Assembly (NCBI RefSeq): GCF_000003815.2
Contig: NC_049992.1
Coordinates: forward strand, 13,369,105-13,433,104
Reading direction: 5' to 3'
Length of the DNA stretch: 64,000 nt
Source: Branchiostoma floridae
Lineage: Eukaryota > Chordata > Leptocardii > Amphioxiformes > Branchiostomatidae
Both the position numbers and the translations under genes were made by a program. Shown one piece after another: positions 11,778 to 23,604 of the stretch. The number at the start of each line of letters is the position of its first letter. Position 1 is the first letter of the stretch. The notes beneath the pieces were generated by a model. The model did not search any database and was not told where the DNA came from. It saw nothing but the letters and a program-made list of their open reading frames with translations.

Positions 11778-14700
11778 CTAAGGCCTCTTGAGCAAAGCCT
11801 GTGTGGAAAAGCAACAACAACAGTGTTACATTTTGTGAAAAAGGAAATCGAAGGTTCAATAAAAATAATGTCGGACAAGTTTTCTAAAATCCACTTGTCC
11901 TATTGGGCAAACACATGAAAAATTTTACTTACCTGGACCAATTTTTCACTTGCCCGAAATTCAAATGTCACTTCTATGTGCCTCTATTTTTCCATATTGA
12001 CCATTGCTTGATGTCATGACTGTAAAAAGTAACCAGTATATCAAAATCTTACTTGTCCGATCGGGCAAGTGGGGTAGGTCATGCACTTGGACAAGTTCAC
12101 TTGCCCTGTACAATAGGGCTAATGAAATCCAACCCTGAATGTGCAAGAACAGCACAATATTGGTACTCACGCTGTACTTGAGCGGTTGGTCGTTTGCCCG
12201 GAGTGTGACCTGTACTCTGCTGAAGTACGTCAGGACCTGCGTGGCCGGCTCAGGGTGTTCTGGATCTTCTGCCCAGTTCAAGGTCAACTGGGGACGGCCA
12301 TTGACCTTCTCAAAGTCATAGCTCTTCAAGGGGATGGCCTGTGGGTCAAAGGTGAACACAATCAACCAATCACATAAAACTGACAGTCAAAGACTTTTAC
12401 ATCATGCTGCAAACATTACATGCTGACATTTTCCAGTCATTATACATATATTTGTAGAAGAAATATTTGTGTTTGTTTCAACAGTGAAGTAGAAATTCAA
12501 TACTCACATTGCAGTATGCCCTTTTGACGACCCCCAGTCTCCACACCAGTACGTCCACAGCCTGGTCCAGTACTCCCATCACCATGCCGTCCTCCTCCAG
12601 AGGACCACACTCCTGTAAACATCAGGGCACAAGATGTCAGGACTAAAGAGAGATGGATGGCAGTTGTATCCAGTATTTGATTATACGGCTACTGGGGTCC
12701 CTGACACAGGGGTAGGCAGCAATTGGATAGTCTTTACACCGCACTTCCATGCAGCTCCGTCCAGCAGGCTTACCCTACATAGACCGTACACCTTGTTGTC
12801 CCTACTAGTACATTCCATTCAGGATTTCCTTGGTCTCCCACCACCTCTGTTGCCTGACAATTTCAATTCGGTGATGGTTTTGTGACAAACATCACAGAAA
12901 ACTTCAACACCATACAACATTTCACAAGGACTTAGTGTTGACACTGACCTTGACAAAAGAGGCAAAGAACATGTCGGCACTGGCCTCCTGCACCCTCTTG
13001 GATGCGTCCTTCCTGTCATTACAGTGGTCTGTCATACCCTGTAGCTCCTCAGCAGACTTCTCCACAGCAGGACCACAACCTGGGATTGTCACACAGACCA
13101 TCATGTAATCATGACCATAACTAAATTTCCGAAACTTTAAGGACTGGTGGCAAGGTGTTTTTGTGCTTAGGGTTGTATACTAAAGTATACTAAAGAACCA
13201 ACCACACTCATTGACAACAGAAGGAGTCGTGAAGGGTGTGAGTGGATGAAACCTTAAAGTCCAGTCTGTCTAGTGATGACTGCTCCTACTTACTGCACAA
13301 GACAGTTATGTTATGCCTAAGCAGATCATAAGAAAAGAACTTTGCAAAGACCTGAGTCAGCTTACAGATGTGCCCTATGTGGCAGAGACTGCCATTCTCG
13401 TATAGGATTGTTCAGTCATAGTCAAAGGGCTGATATCAATTAGGATTTTACCATATTGACCAAAAGAGGCCATATATGTAGGGTGGCTTAGGCCTGGGTC
13501 ACATTTCCAAAGCGGGGCCCGGCCGGGATGTTTTAAGAAACAAAAAATCAAATTGTATACCTAGAAAATACACAAATTATGCCCTTGGATCTTATTTTGA
13601 CATTTTGTGTATTTTGATGCCTTTATATAATTTTTTTCGCTCCAATAGCCCTTGTTTAAAATGTGACCAAAGGTTATGCAAAACAGACAAGCAAACAGAC
13701 TTCTGGTATACTGTATGTTATTCACAGTTCTCCTGTACTTACCCAGACATGCCCCCAGCAGCCTGTGCACCAGGACATCAGCGTATCTCCTGATGGGTGA
13801 GGTGAAGTGTGTGTACAGAGGCACGTTCAGGGCGTAGTGATGGTACATCCCTTCTTCTGGTAGGCAGCCGCTGCAGAAGTACTTTGCAAGCTGCGAAAAA
13901 AGAACAAAAAAAAAACATTATAAAACCTTAGAATAGTCAAAGTTTGTTGCAATTTTTTGCCATTTGTGTAGTTAAATGTGAACAACAATCAATGATGGTG
14001 AACAAGCTTAAAGTGCATGGATACATAAGTGCAACAGAAGTTTAAACTACATGTACAGTACATTTGTACAGTACTAAATATAATGACATTATTAATATAC
14101 AAACAGCATCAAACCATCAGATTAACTGCCCTAGCAACAGCTCTTAAAATTTGTAGAATTATTTTCCAAGTAGCAAGTCTATACCATAGGCTTACCTGCA
14201 TAGGTTTAGATGCCATGGCAGTCAGGATGTAGAAAGTGGCCTGTGTCTCCACATCATCCCCAATGTAACGGGCAATGGATTGCTGAAAACCAGAGTAAGA
14301 CGTCATTGTATCATCTTTCCAAACTGGTGAATAACATTGGCATCAGATCTTAAAATGTATTACAAACTCTTTGGGGTGCAGTTCCTTTTCTTGGTGATCT
14401 ACATCAATAAAGGTTTGACATTCACGTAATTTTAAAATACCAGTAGGATACACAATACAAAAGTTACTTTTACATGTATGTATAAGTTTTGTAACAGTCA
14501 GGACTTTCAGATAGTGCTCACTCTATTTTGTCAGTGACAATATGTATGCACCAACATAGGCAAACAGTATACACTTGTCACATGTGAGAACCTGCAGCTC
14601 ACTTACATGTAGAGCCCCAGAGCTGCTGATGTCCAGGTTAATCCCCATTGTTCCACAGGTCTTTACCAGGTCCTCCACCATCTTGGGCTGGGGAGGGGGG

Positions 14701-17700
14701 TGGCGCCGCAGGACAGCTCGCTCCGGGAATGATTCGTGGATCTTGTGAGCCACCGCCATGTTGGCCAGCAGCATGAACTCTTCTATCAGCCTGTTGGGAA
14801 TCAAAATTAGCAAGGATATTGATTACAACCCCTTTCAAATAGAGTCTATGACAAGCAACCAAATATTCAACCTGTTGCTGAAAAAATTTTATAGATAAAG
14901 AACATAAGTTTTTACAATTTAAGTGTTTTGTTGTGCTTTAAATTGTGAAGCATACACTATTCCAATTACAAAATTAAGGGTCACACAAATCTAAGTTTGG
15001 TTGCTCATCTGGTGTAGAGGGGCACTGAATTTGTAGAAAAGCGCAGAGCTAAAGCTAAGTTTAACACTAGTACATTTTCTTTACTTTTGGGATGAAATGA
15101 TCATAACTGCGCTTTTATTCTAATTACATGTGGATACCCCTTGAAGAAACTTCCTGTCTATCCTATGCCAGTGTACAAACAAAGCCCAGATGTAAAAACC
15201 CAGTTCCATTTCACCAACCTGTTGCTGTCTCTGATCTGGTACACAGAGCAGCCGTTGGGCAGTCCTGACTCAGGGTCCAGGGAGAATGCCAATTTGGGCT
15301 GCAGAGAAAGAAAAAAAAGATTAGATAGCTTTGAGGATCTTGACAATCTCTTGCACTTGTTTGGTACTTGGATGAAAGTGACAAGTCTAACTGAATAAAC
15401 TTCATGACTGAGTTAAGCAGACCTTCACATTGGTAAAATCGTGTAATAAAATTATATAGTAGCTATGCAAATAAAATAATATACATGTACCTACAATGTA
15501 CCTTACCCTACCTGTATGTCACACAAAACAGGCTGAAAAAAAACATGTTTCCTACCTGGTCCAACCTCAGAGCTCCTCCGTCAAATCTCTTCTTTCTCAA
15601 GTTCTGAGAGATCTGCAAAAGACATAATGACAGTTCTGCTTCATCTGAACTTATAAAACATACATCTGGCCTTGCCTTCCAAAACAGGTTTTCTTGTATC
15701 TGATAAAAGTGCCTGTGTTTGCAATATGTTATTAAGGAATAGCACATAGCTTTTATTGTAAAAAGACAAAAACAGCCCATGAATTTGCTTTGTTCCCAAT
15801 GATAGAAGATAAGACATACCTTGTACAAGTTGAGAACCCTCTCTGCCACATCCTGTATAGAGTGCCCATCAGAGATGGTGGGGAGCTGCTCCTGGGTGGG
15901 GAGCTGGTCAGGGTTATCGATGATGCTCTGGGCGTGGTCGTAGCTCAGCTTCACGCAGGATCGGATGATGGTGCGGCCAAACCACTCATCCAGCACGTCT
16001 CCGGTCTCTGTCAGCTTCCAGATCACAGAGAAGGCCAAACGCTCCTGGGGTGAACAGCAGGTCAGATTAACTTACTGTCAAAGTAGGCACACAAAAAAAT
16101 TTAAAGAAAATTTATGCGCTCTTGGTGGCAAATGTGCAGATGTTGGCACACTGCAGCTGGAGCACCATATCCGTGTATTTTTGGCACGCCTTTTTGACAG
16201 ATAAGCCAAAGAGGCTCTGTGGGCATCACTCCATCGTCATGGTGCATGCACATTTTAAGTGTAGGGCGTACATCAAACCCTGGGCCTATTGGTTCCGAGT
16301 CGAATGCTCAAGTCGCTGTGCCACACAAGACCTCATGATCACACAAAGTAGATTCTACTGCAATATAACAATGGTGTTTTCAGGAAAAGGAAGAGTAATT
16401 ACAAAAACATACATGCAAGGAAATGTAGATCACCCTACATTTGAAGAAACATTTTCATCTACTGAAATATAAAATGACTGTACCTCAGCAGGGTTCAAGC
16501 TGCATAGTTGTTCACACAGTAGGCGGGGCAGCATGGGAATCACCTGCAGACACAAACACAGAATCTCATATGTTAAACATCAATCTGTACAATTCTTAAC
16601 TTGGTCTGGTACTTTTTATTGCAAATGAAATGATTAAATTAATAGTCTGACAAATTCTAATAAGGCACATGCATTGCAGTTCACCTGTGACAGCATTTCT
16701 GGACTCAATTTACTATTAATGTGGAAGTGATTTGAGTCGGACAAGATGTGATTTGATTCCAAACTTTGATACCCTTTTATAATTTCTTTCCTGTTGTACA
16801 CAACACCTGAAAATGTTGCATCTCAATTGAAGTTGAATGATGATATGTATATGATTGACATGATTGTTTGTCCCAAGGCAGATATATTGTATGACCCACC
16901 TTCTGTACCAGGTAGACACTTGTAGCTCTACAGGCTGCTGTCAGGTCCAGGGCTGTGTTCTCCTGGATGAAGTAACTCACATCTGCTATGTGAACACCCA
17001 CCTCATAGGTACCTGCCAAACACAAGAAAATAGTTTATGCTTGGTGGAATGTAGCCTCGCTGTACTTTAACAGATACTACTTGGCCATTACAAATGTCTG
17101 AAATGTAGCTTTGAAAACATTAGTTTTAAGGAGACACATCTGCTATGTGAACACCCACCTCATAGGTACCTGCCAAACACAAGAAAATAGCATTTATGCT
17201 TGGTAGAATGTAGCCTCACTGTACTTTAACAGATACTACTTAGCCATTACAAATATCTGAAATGTAGCTTTGAAAACATTAATTTTAAGGAGATTTACAG
17301 GTGAAATTCTTCAACATATACACAATCAGGACTTGAAATACTTTTTTCTGCATACCTGCACAGGTGCAAGTAACATTGAAAATTACCTACACCAGATAAT
17401 CTTTACCTGCACCACTTTGAATTTAGAACTCTGGATCAAACAAAAATTGTTCAGGAACCATTTCTGTTTTTTCTTCTATATACTTTATAGGTTGTAACAG
17501 TTTGTGCCACTAATAACAATCCACATACACCTTCATCATAGGACATTTATGTATAAAACCCAGTAAATGGACCAGTGCAGGTTAGGTGCAGGTTGACACC
17601 AGAAATACCTGCACAGCTCCAATTTTACCTGCACTAACCTGCATATGCAGGTGGTATTTCGAGCCCTGACAATGCATGGGGAAAATAAAGTTTGGATGGT

Positions 17701-20700
17701 AATTACACACATACAACAGACACGCGGTACTGTTACTGTTATGGCAAATCTTTTACAGCATGTCAACAATATTGTACCTTAGATATAATGTGTACTGCAG
17801 TAATTGAAGGATATTAATCTCAGAGTTGAAAGTAAATATTTATGTCTAATATGATATTTCATCCCCTCCAAGTACTAGTATATATACTATAGAACTGTAA
17901 GTTTTTTTGGGTAACCAACCGTCATCAAGTTTGTTACAGGACACAGCATCGTCCAGGTCCCTCGCTGTGGCTGGGTCAATGGTGAAGATACAATCCAGTC
18001 TGAGGTCCCTCCTGTTCTCAAACTCCTCCTAGCAGATAAAAACAGAACAGCAGACAAAATTTGAGTAAGTTTTAACAGAAACAAAGGCTCATACGTTAAG
18101 TTTTACAATGCATAAATTTTAGGTATCAATCTTAAGTTCCACACTTAAAAGTACAAAATTGATACCAAATATATTAAACATAGAAAAAAAGTAAGTGTAA
18201 TAACTTACAGCTGGAATGGACCATGGTAAATCTTGTGGCAGGCACTGTAGAACCTATAACAAAAGGAATCAAAAGCTCTTATTACAGTATAGTACATTCT
18301 CCAATGACTCATGAACTAGCACAGGTGCTTTTCTCAGTTACTTATTACATTAGAAACACAACTGTTTATGAATCAATACACTAACAATTGACATATTAAG
18401 CTTTCCATTGAAGGTAAGGTACATAAACCGTGTAACCAAAAGGAAGTAGAGAACGTACCACTTCGCTGAACTCGGAAAAGTCCACCCCATTCTCCACCAG
18501 TAAGCCTTCTGTCTCAGGCTCAATCTGTCCAGCCTCTCCCAGGCTCTTTGCTAACCTCCTGTGTATTAGTATAAAGGCAAGGGTCAGAAAAACAATTCAC
18601 AAATCTCTTTTATATCAAACACATACAGTGACATGTTACATCATTGATTGTGCCATTCGGCTGGAGATATACATTGTATAATATATGTCAGATGTACATG
18701 TATGTCGATGAAGGTTAGACATCCAGGTAATAAGATATGCCAAAAACCAGTTACTGAAGCAACTGGATATGATTTTGGAAACGGTCAGACTTTTCAAACA
18801 CCATCTGGTGTCTTTCGTCAGTGACACTGTGTCACTGACGAAAGACATTGGATGGTGTCTGAAATGTCTGACGGTTTCAAAAGTCATATCCAGTTGCTTC
18901 AGTAACTGTTTTATTGGGCGTATGTCAGATGTAACTATTGGCATTATATATTGAGTGTGATGCACAATGAACTCGTGTATATACAGCATCTGCAGGGATG
19001 GAGATAGCATACAAAAATCTATTATTTCATGAGGTTAAATAACAAAAAGGTCCATGATTTCTTGAACCAGTATCATCCAGAAGTAATAGGAGGCTTAGTA
19101 GACTTAAGTGATATTAACCAAGATCTGTATCATGCAAAATGGTAAAGGTTTTAAAGCACTCTTCTGCATTTTATAAGAAAAGAGAAGGGACACCTACGCT
19201 TCAGCAAACCCAGAGTCCTCCTTCCAGTCCGTTATTCTGGCGATGAAGAGGAATTTGGCGTGATCTTCTGGTCGTTCCTTGAACCCTGCGGGACAGTCCT
19301 CCAGCGGGACCTTTAGCCTGGGCAGGCGATGGTCGATGGGGGAAAACAGAACCTTCTCCCTGTCCTGTCACAAACAAAAAACACTTCAGGATCATGTGGT
19401 GTTCTTCTGTTATATCTGAATAGCAATGTATGGTATATCATTTTAGCAATTTGATGCCATTACACATACCCTCAGCTCATTTTTCCTTTTTATCATATAC
19501 TTACAGGTCAGTATGACATGTACTGTGACACTATTTTATGCAAATATCAGATTTATACCAGATTGACTTAAGCCACATAATCTATAATGGAGTGACTGGG
19601 AAATGATATGGGTTTTCAGAACTCTCCCCAACATATGCGATTACATGGAGCTGTCGTGCAAATAGCTGGAGTCTACTGTACTACATTTGCTTCTGGATTC
19701 TTACATTATACTTACTGATAGCTTTGTCATTTTCAAACATCGAAGCCAGAAAACTTTGAGTCCTCACCTTGTCATCCAGCTTCTTGAGGTGGCCCGTACA
19801 GGCTCTGGAATGTTTCTTCTCATAGATGTAAACTACCTGTAGGGGAATAGAAGGGACAATTAATCGTTAAAACAACACAACCAAGGATTGTGAAATATAC
19901 AAGATCCATTCTTTCATTAACATTCACAAAGTTTGGATTATACAGACAGTCATAATAGGCATAGAAAAATAATAGCTTAAAATATAAATGCAGACAGCAG
20001 GAGTTACAAAGTCTATCCCTAGACGACATACAAGACTGATTAAAAAAAAAGAAATTTAATCAATCTAAATGACAGTTATATTTCCCCCTCAGTGATACCT
20101 CAACAGAGGTTTCAGAGCAGTATCAAGAAGAAGAAGAAGAAGGAATACAATCATGTATTTCCAAATTGTATGTTTCAAAAGAATAAATCTGACTGAGGCC
20201 AGAAATAAGTGGAGCCACACACTGATCATCACTTAGGCCAAGGGGGAAAATGTTGTATTTCCTATTTCAATACAATACAAGTTAACAATGTCAAACTTTG
20301 ATTTTGTGTATAGTGGTTTCAAATCCTTGGATACACTGAATTTTCATTAGATAGGACAAACAGGTATTTTTTTTTTACTTGAACAGGAAGCAGGCTGAAT
20401 AAGAGTTCTAACTGTAAACTACCTTTTGTATGTGGTCGGGAAACAGGAAACACAACATTTTTTCCCTAGGCCTTAGTTCCCTAAATAAATTATACTGACA
20501 CATTCACTACACCCCCCACTTGTTCTGTCATCCACAATCTGGGACCAAGCTAACAATGCCAACCTTGGTACTAGTCCAAAACTTTGCCCTAGACTACACC
20601 TCTGCTAAGTGACCATCAAATTTTTAACTTTTTGATAATATTCAAATGTAGTAAAATTACATGTCAAGTATTATATTTTTCAAGTTCTACCTACAATGCA

Positions 20701-23604
20701 AACATCCTTTTTTATCATCTCATCTCCTGCTATGATTTTATACACTCAGTCACTCAATTAGTATCATGTACGCTCACCTTGGCAGTTTTCTGCAGGAATT
20801 GTTCAGGAACAGTGGTGGGGTCGATACCTGGTTTCTCAGCTGCCTTTGGTGTCTTAGCAGACCCCGCTTTAGGAGGTTGTCTTCCTAAAAAGGCAAAGAA
20901 TTTCAGTTAATGAAAACCTGAATCCCAACAGTAACAAGACAATGTCAACAACTTTCAGGACTGCATACATCCCTATGGGGATTATCTCAGTTACAAAAAA
21001 GGATTGTAGTCCCAAGGACTTTGTTTCAAAATAAAATAAGAAAAAAAGTAGCTTACGAGATAGTATTGACCAGGGGTTTAGCCAGCGTCCGTTTTTCCGT
21101 CAATTGACGGAAATTTGCTGCGTCTGACGGAAAAATTTTAAAACCAATCCGTCAACCTTGACGGACAAAAATCCTTGGTGGAAGCTACAGGCGGCTTGGG
21201 GACGCCGTCCACGGCCGTAAAAGCCACACACTGTTTGTTTTGCTATTGTTATGATTGTTGACAATGTGTGTCGGCGCGCTTTCGCATACGATAATCTCAT
21301 TAAAACCCGTTTTTCAAGGTCTCAGTTCAGTCCTTCTAATCAATTTTCGCGGTTTTCGCGACAATTGTAATTGGCTGACGGAAAAAAAATTCGAGCTGGC
21401 TAAAGCCCTGGTATTGACACATTAATATGAAAACATACAAATGTATGTTCATTACGAATGTATGTACATAAGCTTTCATTGCTAACCTTTAGGTGTTGTT
21501 TGTTCCCCAGGCTTCAATCTCCCGGCCTTATCTGGGGTTCTGGTGGGTGTCCTCGCTGCTGCACCCTTTGCTGCCGCGCCCTTAGCTGGTGTTTTTGCCC
21601 CCTTTCCAGCAGGATCTTTCTTTTTTCTATCGTTCTTCACTCCGACTTCTTTTTCCGATGATTTTGAGGAGTCGCTCTCCTTGGGCGACCCAGCAGTTCC
21701 ACTGGAAGATGCAGCATCCCCACTGCCTTCTGTAAGTGGAGACTGCGGTCCAGCAGTGGTGTCTACTGCTGCCTGGGCACCTGCTGGTTCAGGTGTGCGT
21801 AGTGCTAACTGCTTCATGCCTTCTGTCAGCTGTGTCATTGGACTGGTACCATCGGAAGTTGCAGCTGTCTTAAGATTTTTAAAAAGTTCATATTCCTGTT
21901 GTAAGACCTGTAACAATAGTGTACGGAATGCTGTAATTCAGGAAAGGATATATTATACAAAAAAATATCTGTTGATATGTATTTTCGTCAGTTGTTTTGT
22001 GCAGAAACTTTCAATAGTGTTTTATGTATATACTCTTGTTCAGGGCAGAACAAATGTATTCACTTATTCTGTTCCTTCAGCATTTGTGCACTCTTATTAT
22101 GTAAACCATTAAGACATACAACAATAACAATAGACAATAACTTTTTGCAATGCCATGTGCTCCTTATAAGTTATACAACAAGCATAATTGTGCCATTAAA
22201 AAGCTGGATTGTCATATGAAACTGCAAACTGAATGCTTTTCTTAGCTCCCCCACACCTCCCACAACCAAACTAGCAAGAGTTCATACAAACAATTTCAAC
22301 TTGTATCCCCCCTCCCCCATGAATTCTTGAGTGTAATCTTCTGCATTATTTTGCACATGTGCCTGACATGAGTTCCTCCTGTGGGAGTGTGCAGGTGGCA
22401 GCTCAGTTAGAGACAGTGATAGGGAGAGCCGTGTGGGCTGACTGTGATCTGGGACAAGTTGATACAGGTTTGGAGTGCTCGACAATCCAGGCATACCACA
22501 CATAATGACTGAAGCACCAAATATGAGACCTCAGGGTCCACGCATCATGTGTCACAGGACAGCCATGTGGGCAAATGATCCCACTGAGTCATTAGAGTAG
22601 ATAGACTTTCAACATAGTCAGGCTACATGTACAAGTATATCTGATTCACATTAGGGAAAGCATGAATAAAAGGGGTTTTATCTTTTCTGTTTTGTCTCTT
22701 ATAACAATCAATCTATTGCTATCTCTTGGCTCTCTAACAGTTTATCACTATCATTGAGTTAATACTATATTGAGTTAATACTATAATAGTAACTTTACGT
22801 GTTTTCAATAGTCACTGATCGAAGAATCATTTTATTAACTTATACTATAGGACTCCATGTAATTTGTATCTCTGCTATATTTTATTTGGCCCTTTTCCCC
22901 TCATAACCTCATAAAAGCGACCTGCAGGCCGATTTGAGCCTCTCATGAATAAAAAAAGGTTCAAACAAACAAACATACAAACAAGACCACAATGAATTGT
23001 TCTACTATCCACTTACCCTCCACTCAGACCTGGGCAGTACCTTCAGCACCACAATGTCCCCGTTCAGGGCTCTGTTACGAGCATGCAGCCCCGGGATGTA
23101 CAGGTCTGACATGCCATCCTGTAGGGTGAACAGGGAACAATAAACATAACATCTTACAGTTACACCATGCTATCTGGACATCTGGTAACAAAACATATAC
23201 ACTGTAGACAACTTTCTAAATGTATGATATGTGTGAAAGCCTTTTTTATTTACAACAAGCAGGAACTGATCATGGGCTATAACCATTAAGTCTTGATATA
23301 ACATTTTACACCTAATAATATGACACCTAACATAGCTACACAAGTGAAAACAGATAAGTAGAGTATAAAGACAAAAATATGTAGTTTAGACTGAGTTGCC
23401 TTTTTGCACATTATAATCGCAGTTTGAAATAACATCCTAAAAATCAAATTAATGGTTGTGATATGCAAATCTAATGCTACTCACCGGAGCAGGAACATAG
23501 GCATCTTCAAAGTTCCTGGCGTTGATTCTCAAGGCACCCTTGATAAAGTCTCCTTTCTTCAACCCCTCTGCCACGGCTTCTCTACTGATGTACTGCTCAA
23601 AAGG
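11778..23604 (-). CDS. DIS3L2: DIS3L2 catalytic portion (cold-shock, RNB and S1 domains)
   Basis: These 21 exons alone (about 872 residues) span nearly the length of vertebrate DIS3L2 (about 885), lacking only its short divergent N-terminus. Approximate positions within this part: first cold-shock half 1-74, insert 75-250, second cold-shock half and CSD2 251-375, RNB domain 378-735, S1 775-866. The final coding exon is tiny (21 nt, 11778-11798) and encodes ALLKRP-stop, matching the conserved LKYSAxLKRP end of the family. The acidic residues of RDLDDA are intact, so the enzyme should be active. The insert exon (21487-21907) is rich in Ser, Thr, Pro, Lys and Ala. Confidence 0.9.
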
